The position numbers were made by a program, and so were the translations under genes. Below the pieces are notes generated by a model that saw only the letters and a program-made list of their open reading frames with translations, ran no database searches and was not told the origin of the DNA. DNA of 6,301 nucleotides from an uncultured Lachnospiraceae bacterium (GTDB lineage Bacteria; Bacillota_A; Clostridia; Lachnospirales; Lachnospiraceae), in assembly GCA_900553635.1 (NCBI GenBank), contig USDU01000155.1, positions 1 to 6,301 on the forward strand, read 5' to 3'. Of the stretch, positions 1 to 5,936 are shown in pieces; position 1 is the stretch's first letter; each line of letters opens with the position of its first letter.

Positions 1-1
1 G

Positions 2-331
2 AGAAAGCAGTATGAAGAAGGAAATTTCGCACTGTATACGGTGGAGCAGGTAAAGGATAACTTTTTCCGCGGAACGATGCCTTATCAGGGAAAACGTCTG
101 TCCTGGGGGCATTGTCTGCAGGTGGCTATCGGTATTAACGCAGACGAGAAAACCTATGTATATCGCAGAGAAAATGAGACGGAAGCCTGGCACCTGGTCA
201 GCTATGCCCGTACCTACGACGGGCTGCTGGAACAGCTGGCGGAGTCCTATCAGATTCTCTGCAGCTCCAAAGGCAGAGAAATGATGGAGAGATGTTATTC
301 GACGGAGGATTTGAAACAGCTCTTCCTGTAA
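2..331 (+). CDS. 3' end of an unrecognised protein gene (partial)
   Basis: This is an open reading frame with no stop from the first complete codon (base 2) to TAA at 329-331, giving the last 109 residues of a protein whose start lies before the window. A GTG at 41 is in frame, but no ribosome binding site precedes it and the frame is open upstream, so I treat the gene as truncated by the window edge. The visible part is soluble, rich in charged and aromatic residues, with a Trp/Gly/His patch (RLSWGHCLQ) and a C-terminal part that looks helical (YDGLLEQLAESYQIL). I see no membrane segment, metal-binding Cys cluster or recognisable domain, so no function is proposed. It ends 3 bases from the stop of the convergent SDR gene. 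I am fairly sure it is coding but not of what it does. Confidence 0.7.
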   Translation, partial: RKQYEEGNFALYTVEQVKDNFFRGTMPYQGKRLSWGHCLQVAIGINADEKTYVYRRENETEAWHLVSYARTYDGLLEQLAESYQILCSSKGREMMERCYSTEDLKQLFL

Positions 332-340
332 ATATTACAG
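326..340. repeat. Small perfect dyad spanning two convergent stop codons
   Basis: CTGTAA-ATA-TTACAG is a perfect 6-bp inverted repeat with a 3-base centre. Each arm contains the TAA stop of one of the two convergent genes. There is no T tract and the stem is short, so it is not a convincing intrinsic terminator. It leaves no room for a separate terminator between the genes. Confidence 0.5.
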
Positions 341-1096
341 CATGGTGCCGCCGGAACAGTCGATGACAGCGCCAATGATCTGCCGGGACAGAGGCGAACA
401 GAGGAAAGCGGTGATGTTTCCCATATCTTCCGGTGTGGCCCAGCCGATGCGCAGATCCTTTTCTTTGGCTTTGCACTGGGGCGATTCCGGATCCCGGTAA
501 TAATTACTGAGAACATAACCGGGGACAATGGCGTTTACAAAAATGTCGTCTTCGATCAGATCATTTGCCATACGCTGGGTCAGGGTTGCGATAGCGCCCT
601 TGGCCGTGGCGTATGGTATTTTATTGTGACTGGCGCTGTGGAAGGCTGCTTTTGCGGAAACATTGACGATATGTCCGCCATGGGCGGACTTTTTACATTC
701 CCTTACAAAGGCCTGGGACATGGTGAAGACATGGGACAGACAGCCGTTCATGCAGGCCTTCCACTGATCAAAGGAAAGCTCCTCCATCGGCGTATTTTCC
801 GGCGTGCCTCCGGCTGCGTTGTTGATCAGGATATGGACGGTGGGAAAGAGGGCGAGCGCCTTTTGGTAGAAAGCCTCCACTTCTTCCGGAATAGTGACGT
901 CTGCTTTGATGGCGTGGGCCTGTATGCCATATTGTTCCGTGAGCTCCCGGGTAAAGCGGAGCGCCCCTTCTGTATCGGAACGGTAGGCCAACGCCAGATG
1001 GACGCCTTCGGCTGCGAGAACCCGGGCGATTCCTGCCCCGATTCCCCTGGTGCCGCCTGTAATAATCGCGATTTTATCGGTCAGCTGTAAGTTCAT
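335..1096 (-). CDS. SDR family NAD(P)-dependent oxidoreductase
   Basis: This gene encodes a 253-residue classical short-chain dehydrogenase/reductase, the normal length for the family, acting in the cytoplasm on a hydroxyl or carbonyl group. The sequence shows the N-terminal Rossmann cofactor motif TGGTRGIG (residues 13-20), an Asp-Val pair at 66-67 that usually contacts the adenine, NNAA (92-95), the catalytic Tyr162 and Lys166 in YATAK, and the PG motif (192-193) after the active site. The Ser nearest the expected catalytic position is Ser147, two residues further from Tyr than usual. The start is set by AAAGGAGGT (1105-1113) 8 bases upstream. It has its own TTGAAT-N17-TATAAT promoter and is transcribed away from the PTS operon. 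By analogy with SorD of the sorbose pathway it might act on the same sugar, but the sequence does not show the substrate. FabG-like, gluconate-type and sugar-alcohol dehydrogenases are all possible. Confidence 0.92.
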   Translation of the reverse strand: MNLQLTDKIAIITGGTRGIGAGIARVLAAEGVHLALAYRSDTEGALRFTRELTEQYGIQAHAIKADVTIPEEVEAFYQKALALFPTVHILINNAAGGTPENTPMEELSFDQWKACMNGCLSHVFTMSQAFVRECKKSAHGGHIVNVSAKAAFHSASHNKIPYATAKGAIATLTQRMANDLIEDDIFVNAIVPGYVLSNYYRDPESPQCKAKEKDLRIGWATPEDMGNITAFLCSPLSRQIIGAVIDCSGGTML

Positions 1097-1128
1097 CTAG
1101 AAAAACCTCCTTTATCTGAATCAGGTTT

Positions 1129-1157
1129 ATTATAATACGATTCTTCGGTATATTCAA
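1129..1157 (-). promoter_or_regulatory. Sigma-A type promoter of the SDR gene
   Basis: On the minus strand, TTGAAT (1157-1152) is followed after exactly 17 bases by a perfect TATAAT (1134-1129). Transcription would start near 1122 and give a short leader of about 25 bases carrying the strong AAAGGAGGT site. Spacing and position are ideal, so this is a well-supported prediction. Confidence 0.75.
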
Positions 1158-1189
1158 GAATGCTCCGTCGAAATGTACAAAGTGGGAGA

Positions 1190-1201
1190 CACATATATGT
1201 G
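1190..1201. promoter_or_regulatory. 12-bp perfect palindrome, possible operator
   Basis: CACATATATGTG is a perfect palindrome in the divergent intergenic region, upstream of both predicted promoters. It would lie about 90-100 bases before the operon start and about 70-80 bases before the SDR start. It is AT-rich, so chance is possible, but the position suits a transcription-factor site. No known consensus is matched with confidence. Confidence 0.3.
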
Positions 1202-1224
1202 AAAAGTAGTCAATACGTACAATA

Positions 1225-1244
1225 CTTCTGCATCGATACGGAAG
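1225..1244. promoter_or_regulatory. 20-bp interrupted dyad, possible activator site
   Basis: CTTC-N3-ATCGAT-N3-GAAG is a symmetric element with 14 of its 20 positions in the dyad. It lies just upstream of where a -35 box would be for the rightward operon promoter (about -65 to -46). That placement fits an activator working on a promoter with a poor -35. Nearby, CAATAC occurs twice (1211-1216 and 1220-1225), the second copy overlapping the first base of the dyad. The regulator is not encoded recognisably in the window. Confidence 0.35.
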
Positions 1245-1274
1245 TGGTTTGGTATTTTATGACAGAAGGGAACA

Positions 1275-1283
1275 TGCTATAGT
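1275..1283 (+). promoter_or_regulatory. Candidate extended -10 promoter of the PTS operon
   Basis: TGCTATAGT contains an extended -10 TG, one base, and TATAGT (1278-1283, five of six consensus bases). No good -35 lies at 17 bases; an ATGACA at 1259-1264 is only 13 bases away. Transcription would start near 1290, leaving a leader of about 85 bases before the MDR start codon. A promoter with a weak -35 would fit an operon needing an activator. I looked for the GG/GC spacing of a sigma-54 promoter, used by many LevR-controlled mannose-type PTS operons, and did not find it. Confidence 0.45.
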
Positions 1284-1360
1284 CTAGATAAAGTCAGAGA
1301 CAGCAATGGAAGGGCTTGAAAGTTTATCGGAATGTGTGAAAAATGTGCACAAGCATCAGA

Positions 1361-1366
1361 AAGGAG
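1361..1366 (+). promoter_or_regulatory. Ribosome binding site deciding the MDR start
   Basis: AAGGAG lies 8 bases before ATG 1375. The in-frame ATG at 1306 has no such site, and the 23 residues it would add do not resemble the start of an MDR protein, which normally begins right at the first beta strand as MKVVAI does here. Confidence 0.85.
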
Positions 1367-1374
1367 ATAAAGAA

Positions 1375-2415
1375 ATGAAAGTAGTAGCGATTACAGGCGA
1401 GCGCGAGGTTGAAGTTCGTGAAGTGAAGAAACCTGTGCTCGGTAAGAACCAGGTTATGATGAAGGTGAATGGCTGCGCGCTCTGTACCTGGGAGCAGCGT
1501 ATGTACTCCGGAGTTATTAAGTATATTACACCCCCGTTTGTAGGCGGACATGAGGTGGCAGGTGAGATTGCGGAGATTGGCGAAAACGTTGATCCGAAGG
1601 CATATCCAATTGGAAAGAAAATCGTGGCAAACCTGATTAAGAAGCCCTGCGGAAAATGTTATTTCTGCCGTCACGGCATGGAAAATCTCTGCAAGATGGC
1701 AGATGATATCGATGATGGTTATGAGATTCCCGGAACAGCAGGACTTGGCGAGTATATTAAACTGAATCTGGATCAGGTATACTTCATGCCGGATGACATG
1801 CCCACAGAAAAGGCTGTGTTCGCAGAGCCGCTGGGCTGCGTTATCCAGAGCGTCAACCAGACCACCATCAACCTTGGCGATAATGTGGTCGTTATCGGCG
1901 GCGGTATCATGGGACAGCTCCATGTGATGTGCGCAAAGGCAAGAGGCGCTTACGTAATCATGAGCGAGATTGATCCGGAGAGAAGAAAGCTTGCCGAGGA
2001 GCTTGGCTGTGATCTGACCTTCAATCCGATGGAAGAGGATGCGGTTCAGTTTGTAAAGGATCACACTGACGGTATGGGTGCCGAAGCAGTATTTAATACC
2101 ACAGCTGTGGCAGCTGTTGCAGAGCAGGCCATCAAGATGACAGCTCCCGGAGGAACTGTAGTGATGTACAGCTCCGTACATGCCGGCAAGGAGGTTCCGC
2201 TGGATGTAGGATATGTTCACAGCAAGGGCGTGAAGATTACAGGAACCAAGAGCCCGAGCGTTCGTTCCTTTACCGAGTCTGTAAACTGCCTGAGAAAGGG
2301 TATCATCGACCCGTCCAGACTGGTCAGCGGTGTATTTACTCCGGAGCAGTGCAAGGAAGCGTTTGAGACAGCACTTCGCCCGGATACCTTCCGCTGCATC
2401 ATCGAGTATAAATAA
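1375..2415 (+). CDS. Zinc-dependent medium-chain (polyol/sugar) dehydrogenase
   Basis: This is a 346-residue MDR-family alcohol dehydrogenase of the sorbitol/threonine/galactitol-1-phosphate dehydrogenase type (E. coli GatD has about the same length). Catalytic zinc ligands are Cys37, His59-Glu60 (GGHE) and Glu151 (AEPLGC). The structural zinc loop is complete, with Cys92, Cys95, Cys98 and Cys106. The Rossmann motif GGGIMG (175-180) is followed by an acidic end of beta-2 (SEID, 197-200), which suggests NAD rather than NADP. Around the catalytic Cys the sequence is CTWE instead of the common CGSD. It is the first gene of the operon, 42 bases before the aldolase, and probably converts a PTS-delivered sugar or polyol phosphate to or from its keto form. 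The family and zinc dependence are secure; the substrate is inferred only from neighbours. Confidence 0.93.
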   Translation: MKVVAITGEREVEVREVKKPVLGKNQVMMKVNGCALCTWEQRMYSGVIKYITPPFVGGHEVAGEIAEIGENVDPKAYPIGKKIVANLIKKPCGKCYFCRHGMENLCKMADDIDDGYEIPGTAGLGEYIKLNLDQVYFMPDDMPTEKAVFAEPLGCVIQSVNQTTINLGDNVVVIGGGIMGQLHVMCAKARGAYVIMSEIDPERRKLAEELGCDLTFNPMEEDAVQFVKDHTDGMGAEAVFNTTAVAAVAEQAIKMTAPGGTVVMYSSVHAGKEVPLDVGYVHSKGVKITGTKSPSVRSFTESVNCLRKGIIDPSRLVSGVFTPEQCKEAFETALRPDTFRCIIEYK

Positions 2416-2457
2416 GACAACCGAAGAACCGACAGAAAATAAGGAGGAAAACATCAC

Positions 2458-3285
2458 ATGTTAGCAAATATCAAAGACATTCTGACAAAAGCAAAAGCGG
2501 AAAACTACTGCGTTCCGGCACTTGGAATCGGTAATGAAATCAACTTCATGGCATGCCTGCAGGCGGCAGAGGAGAAGCGTTCCCCGGTTATTATGCTGTT
2601 CATGTACGGCAAGAACGACATCATGCGTTTCGGAAAATGGGCGCGTGAGCAGGCTGCACAGGCCAGCGTTCCGGTATCCATTATCCTGGACCATGGCGCA
2701 GAGTACGAGCATGCTATCTGGGCTATCCACGCAGGCTTCACAGACATCATGGTAGACCGCTCCAAGCTTCCGTTTGAAGAAAATATGGCACAGGTAAAGG
2801 AACTGACCAAAATCGCGCATGCATGCGGTATGGGCGTAGAGGCAGAGCTGGGACATGTGGCCATGGGCGATGAGAGCGTATTTACCCGTCCGGATGAGGC
2901 GAAGAGATTCGTTGAGGAGACTGGCGTAGACGCGCTGGCTGTAGCCATCGGAACCGCGCACGGCGCGTATAAGGATACCCCGAAGCTTCAGTTTGAGCTG
3001 CTGGAGGAGCTTCGCGATACCGTTCCGGTACCCCTGGTACTGCACGGCGGATCCGGTACAGGTGATGAGAACCTGAAGAAGGCCTGCAGCATGGGAATCA
3101 ATAAACTGAATGTTGCTTATGAGCTGTACACAGGAGCAATTGACAGCTATAAGAACTATAAGGAATCACTTCCGGAGAACTTCAGAAGCTGGGCACCGTA
3201 CGATCTGTATGAGAAGCTGGGCGAAGGAGCAAAGGCTGTAGCGGCACATCACATGGACCTGTGCGGATCTACCGGAAAGGCATAA
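2458..3285 (+). CDS. Class II (zinc) ketose-phosphate aldolase, divergent
   Basis: This is a 275-residue TIM-barrel aldolase of the fructose-/tagatose-bisphosphate aldolase family (GatY/KbaY/FbaA relatives), which reversibly splits ketose phosphates into two trioses in the cytoplasm. Visible are the catalytic Asp78 and zinc ligand His79 (LDHG), the VEAELG segment (127-132), zinc ligand His168 (GTAHG) and zinc ligand His196 in HGGSG (196-200). It differs from the usual pattern: the N-terminal AFN is ALG (21-23), the loop after AELG is about 8 residues shorter than in GatY, and the NVATE-like segment reads NVAYE, with Tyr221 where Thr normally binds substrate phosphate. A strong AAGGAGG (2441-2447) sets the start. 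It lies between the dehydrogenase and the PTS genes, so it probably cleaves their product. Ordinary fructose- or tagatose-bisphosphate specificity cannot be assumed. Confidence 0.9.
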   Translation: MLANIKDILTKAKAENYCVPALGIGNEINFMACLQAAEEKRSPVIMLFMYGKNDIMRFGKWAREQAAQASVPVSIILDHGAEYEHAIWAIHAGFTDIMVDRSKLPFEENMAQVKELTKIAHACGMGVEAELGHVAMGDESVFTRPDEAKRFVEETGVDALAVAIGTAHGAYKDTPKLQFELLEELRDTVPVPLVLHGGSGTGDENLKKACSMGINKLNVAYELYTGAIDSYKNYKESLPENFRSWAPYDLYEKLGEGAKAVAAHHMDLCGSTGKA

Positions 3286-3301
3286 GGAAAGGAGGAAAAA
3301 C

Positions 3302-3793
3302 ATGAGAAACGTTGTCCTGGCAAGAATCGATGAGAGATTACTGCATGGACAAGTCTGTACCAAATGGATGCAGGCGACCCATGCGAATGTAATCGTTCTT
3401 GCAGATGATGATCTGGTAAATGATAAGTTTACCTGTAAGATCTTTATGGGAATGAAGCCGGCTGGAACGGAACTGCAGATTTTCACCGTGGATCAGGCGA
3501 TTGAATATCTGAAAGAGGATTCCCCTGAAAATGAGAAAGTGATGCTTCTGACCAAATGTGCGCAGAGTTTTCTGTGCATGAATGAAGCGGGAGTCGTATA
3601 TGACAAAATCATCTGCGGTTCCGCGGCAGTCAGTGGCAACAAATACGGAAAACGGAAGAAGTTAATCCGGGATCTGTTCGCAAGCGACAGTGAAAAGGAC
3701 GCTATGCGGGCATTGATTGACAAGGGAGTAACCATGGTCTACCAGCTGGCGATTGACAATGCACCGGTTGACCTGGCGAAATTGTTAAAATGA
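3302..3793 (+). CDS. Mannose-family PTS subunit IIB
   Basis: This is the 163-residue cytoplasmic IIB component that takes phosphate from IIA and passes it to the sugar during transport. The N terminus matches the family pattern, with ARIDERLLHGQV (7-18) carrying the phosphorylated His15. The C terminus has the typical Gly-Val-x-x-x-Tyr-Gln segment (142-148). Length is normal for a stand-alone IIB, with no fused IIA domain. The start follows AAAGGAGG (3288-3295) by 6 bases, and the gene begins 16 bases after the aldolase stop. It is the first of three consecutive PTS genes. Family members handle mannose, fructose, sorbose, N-acetylgalactosamine, glucosaminate or Amadori compounds; the sequence alone does not choose between them. 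Confidence 0.93.
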   Translation: MRNVVLARIDERLLHGQVCTKWMQATHANVIVLADDDLVNDKFTCKIFMGMKPAGTELQIFTVDQAIEYLKEDSPENEKVMLLTKCAQSFLCMNEAGVVYDKIICGSAAVSGNKYGKRKKLIRDLFASDSEKDAMRALIDKGVTMVYQLAIDNAPVDLAKLLK

Positions 3794-3838
3794 GATAGGC
3801 AAGCAAAAGATATGTAATGTTACAAGGAGGGTACAGTT

Positions 3839-4576
3839 ATGACACTATTTCAAGCATTTTTGTGCGGTGTAATTTACTGGATTGGTAACAATTCCTTCGC
3901 ACGAGGCTATTTCGTATTCAGCAAACCTCTGGTTGCAGGCTTCCTGGTAGGCCTGGTATTCGGAAAACCGCTGGAGGGCGCGATGATTGGTGCGCAGATC
4001 AACATGATTTACCTGGGATGGATTGGAGCCGGCGGAGCTTCCCCGGCAGACCCCTGTGCGGCTGGCGTTCTGAGTACCGCTTTTGTTCTGGCCACCGGTC
4101 TTGATATGGACGCGGCTCTGGTTCTGGCAGTTCCGGTAGGTCTGGTAGCTATCGCGCTGTACACGATGCTGATGACAGTTCTGGCTGCATGCGGACATCT
4201 GGCACAGAAGCTTATTGATGACGGAAAAATCAATTCTCTGTGGATTCCGGCCTGGCTGCTTCCACTGATTATTACCTTTATCGGATACGGTATCCCCTGT
4301 ATGCTCTGCGCGTACTTCGGTTCCGATCTGGTATACTCTCTGGCAGACATACTGAACGGCAAGATTCTGACCGTTGTATCTCTTATCGGCGGTATGCTTC
4401 CTGCAGTTGGTATTGCAATCAACCTTTCCTTCATCTTCAAGGACGAGGCGCGCATCTGGCTTCTGGTAGGCTTTATTGCAGCCGCTTACTTAAGCCTGGG
4501 CCTGATCCCGATTGCGATGATTGGTTTTGTAGGCGCGGTTCTGTATTTCTATCGTACGAAAGCTGAGGTGGCATAA
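3839..4576 (+). CDS. Mannose-family PTS membrane subunit IIC
   Basis: This is the 245-residue membrane IIC subunit, which with IID forms the sugar channel. Several hydrophobic segments are evident, roughly at residues 32-42, 46-63, 92-118, 137-160, 176-199 and 205-237. The family signature is clear in GAMIGAQINMIYLGWIG (47-63) followed by GGASPADP (65-72), the conserved region around the substrate path. The start is fixed by AAGGAGG (3824-3830) 8 bases upstream. The stop codon directly abuts the IID start, so the two are probably translated together. IIC and IID largely determine specificity in this family, but I cannot assign a sugar from it. Confidence 0.93.
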   Translation: MTLFQAFLCGVIYWIGNNSFARGYFVFSKPLVAGFLVGLVFGKPLEGAMIGAQINMIYLGWIGAGGASPADPCAAGVLSTAFVLATGLDMDAALVLAVPVGLVAIALYTMLMTVLAACGHLAQKLIDDGKINSLWIPAWLLPLIITFIGYGIPCMLCAYFGSDLVYSLADILNGKILTVVSLIGGMLPAVGIAINLSFIFKDEARIWLLVGFIAAAYLSLGLIPIAMIGFVGAVLYFYRTKAEVA

Positions 4577-5401
4577 ATGGCTGAAGTAGTAAAGGTTTCC
4601 AAAAGCACACAGAAGAAATCTATTTTAAACTGGTTTTTATCCTGTGCCGTAGGCGGCAACTATGAGTTCATGCACGGCGTTGGATTTATGTACTCCATGG
4701 TTCCGGTTGTAAAGGAACTGTATCCGAACGATGTGGAGAAGCAGAAAGAGACCCTGACACGTCATCTGACCTTCCTGAATACCGAACCTGAGGTAGGTAC
4801 GGTTATCCACGGCGTAACCATCGCCATGGAGGAGCAGGTGGCAGCAGGAGCGGACTGCGACGCAGACCAGATTGTAGGCTTGAAATCTGCGTTGATGGGA
4901 CCGCTGGCAGGTATTGGTGATTCCCTGATTCAGGGTATTATTATTCCGATTGTCCTGGCCCTGTGTATTGACCTGACCAACAACGGACTGGTTCTTGGAC
5001 CGATTATTTACGCGGTTGCAATGTACGCCATTATGGTTGGCTGCATGTGGGCATGCTTCAAGCTGGGTTATAATAAGGGCGGAGACGCCATCGTTGATGT
5101 GATGGCAGCAGGAACCCTGGATAAGATCATGAATGCAGCCGGTATCGTAGGATGCTGCGTTATGGGTGGTCTGATTGTAAATTACGTCAATCTGCAGTGC
5201 GCGCTGAATTTTACCATCAGCGGTACAGAGTTCAATATTCAGACAGCTCTGTTTGACGCCATCTGCCCGAAGATTCTTCCCCTTCTGCTGACTCTTGCAT
5301 GTGTAAAGGCACTGCGCAGTGGAAAGAAGTCCATTCATATTATTCTGGCAATGGTAGTGTTTGCAATCATATTCGGTCTGCTTGGCATCTTCAGCGCGTA
5401 A
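4577..5401 (+). CDS. Mannose-family PTS membrane subunit IID
   Basis: This is the 274-residue IID subunit, found only in mannose-family PTS, partnering IIC in the membrane. Hallmarks are present in order: NYEFMHGVGFMYSMVP (28-43), RHLTFLNTEPEVG (62-74), Glu85-Glu86 in AMEEQ, and the very conserved MGPLAGIGDS (107-116). Hydrophobic segments follow at about 118-133, 138-161, 186-204, 227-245 and 254-272. The ATG starts on the base after the IIC stop (TAAATG), with only a weak GAGGTGG site inside the end of IIC, which suggests translational coupling. It is the last gene before the hairpin at 5443. Family assignment is secure. Confidence 0.94.
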   Translation: MAEVVKVSKSTQKKSILNWFLSCAVGGNYEFMHGVGFMYSMVPVVKELYPNDVEKQKETLTRHLTFLNTEPEVGTVIHGVTIAMEEQVAAGADCDADQIVGLKSALMGPLAGIGDSLIQGIIIPIVLALCIDLTNNGLVLGPIIYAVAMYAIMVGCMWACFKLGYNKGGDAIVDVMAAGTLDKIMNAAGIVGCCVMGGLIVNYVNLQCALNFTISGTEFNIQTALFDAICPKILPLLLTLACVKALRSGKKSIHIILAMVVFAIIFGLLGIFSA

Positions 5402-5442
5402 GCGGAACGAAACAAATTTGACGGATTAGTTGAGACGGAGAG

Positions 5443-5480
5443 ATGGCTGTCAGAGTGCAAGCACTCCGGCAGCCATTTTT
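5443..5480 (+). terminator. Intrinsic terminator or attenuator after the PTS genes
   Basis: The arms ATGGCTG (5443-5449) and CAGCCAT (5470-5476) pair perfectly. An inner stem GAGTG/CACTC (5453-5457 and 5462-5466) closes a 4-base loop, with a small imperfect region between the two stems. Five T bases (5476-5480) end it. It sits 42 bases after the IID stop. I see no strong promoter between it and the gene at 5524, so partial read-through into the downstream genes is plausible. Confidence 0.75.
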
Positions 5481-5507
5481 GAAATCGGGATCTGACAGTA
5501 CAAAGGG

Positions 5508-5515
5508 AAAGGAAG
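5508..5515 (+). promoter_or_regulatory. Ribosome binding site deciding the start at 5524
   Basis: AAAGGAAG lies 8 bases before ATG 5524. The in-frame ATG at 5443 is the first base triplet of the terminator stem and lacks a good Shine-Dalgarno site at the right distance, so the longer 163-residue reading is rejected. Confidence 0.65.
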
Positions 5516-5523
5516 TTACGGAT

Positions 5524-5934
5524 ATGCGCTTTTGGAATAAACTGGAAAAAAGCTTTCTGCCCTCCCGTTCGGGCAAGCAACATGCGAAGACGGACACCCG
5601 GGAACGGTTCGACGCGGTGGACGAGGAGAAGCTTTCACACGATGGAGAGGCCATGCTGTCCTTTTACCGACAGCAGGGAATCCGCGGTCATATCCGGAGC
5701 TTTCAGATCATTTTGGACGGGGCGCCTGTTTCGAAAATTGAGATGGAGAAGCAGTGCAACATTTTGTGTGAGCCGGGCTTCCATAAGATTCACATTAAAC
5801 TGGACACCATGAAAAGCCAGATCTTGAATTTGAAAGCAGAAGCGGGAGTCCGATACTTTTTTGAAATTGCATGCACCATGGAAGAAGGCCTGATTCTGAA
5901 ACAGGTGGAAATGGAGCGCATAGAGGAGGAATAG
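5524..5934 (+). CDS. Small unrecognised soluble protein, possible beta-sandwich
   Basis: This encodes a 136-residue protein without signal peptide or membrane segment. The first 50 residues are basic and then mixed-charge, probably flexible or helical. Residues about 58-125 look like alternating beta strands, with LDGAPVSKI (64-72), then CEPGFHKIHIKL (82-93) and a final YFFEIA strand (111-116). The pattern of Asp-Gly, then Pro-Gly-x-His, then a strand resembles small PEGA-like or DUF2846-like beta domains; that is a pattern impression, not a firm assignment. Cys78, Cys82 and Cys117 are present, without a metal-site pattern. Its stop is 2 bases before the next start, so it is probably co-translated with the hydrolase. 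No function is proposed. Confidence 0.8.
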   Translation: MRFWNKLEKSFLPSRSGKQHAKTDTRERFDAVDEEKLSHDGEAMLSFYRQQGIRGHIRSFQIILDGAPVSKIEMEKQCNILCEPGFHKIHIKLDTMKSQILNLKAEAGVRYFFEIACTMEEGLILKQVEMERIEEE

Positions 5935-5936
5935 AG

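Noticed and set aside
626..1090. Plus-strand reading frame of 154 codons opposite the SDR gene.
   Set aside because: It is a shadow of a clear SDR gene on the other strand, with no recognisable domain or ribosome binding site.
1240..1300. Possible sigma-54 (-24/-12) promoter, expected for many mannose-type PTS operons.
   Set aside because: No GG and GC pair with the required spacing was found near the candidate start.
1333..1351. TGTG...CACA arms and the TGTGCACA palindrome resembling a CRP-type site.
   Set aside because: Only 4-bp arms match around the centre, the site lies in the leader downstream of the promoter, and the likely Firmicutes host makes a classical CRP site improbable.
1306..1374. 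An in-frame ATG at 1306 would lengthen the MDR dehydrogenase by 23 residues.
   Set aside because: It has no ribosome binding site, while ATG 1375 has AAGGAG at 8 bases and gives the normal family N terminus.
1324..2457. Minus-strand reading frame of 377 codons opposite the MDR gene.
   Set aside because: It is antisense to an intact, motif-complete dehydrogenase; its His/Cys-rich composition is a by-product of the coding strand.
3813..3824. TGTAA-TG-TTACA inverted repeat just before the IIC ribosome binding site.
   Set aside because: It can form only about 4 bp around a 4-base loop, which is too weak to be called a regulatory hairpin.
5418..5446. TTGACG at 5418-5423 as a -35 box for the downstream genes.
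   Set aside because: No -10-like sequence occurs at 16-18 bases; that position falls in the terminator stem.
5443..5523. An in-frame ATG at 5443 would lengthen the small protein to 163 residues.
   Set aside because: The ATG lies in the terminator stem and the extra residues would be encoded by the hairpin; ATG 5524 has its own AAAGGAAG site.
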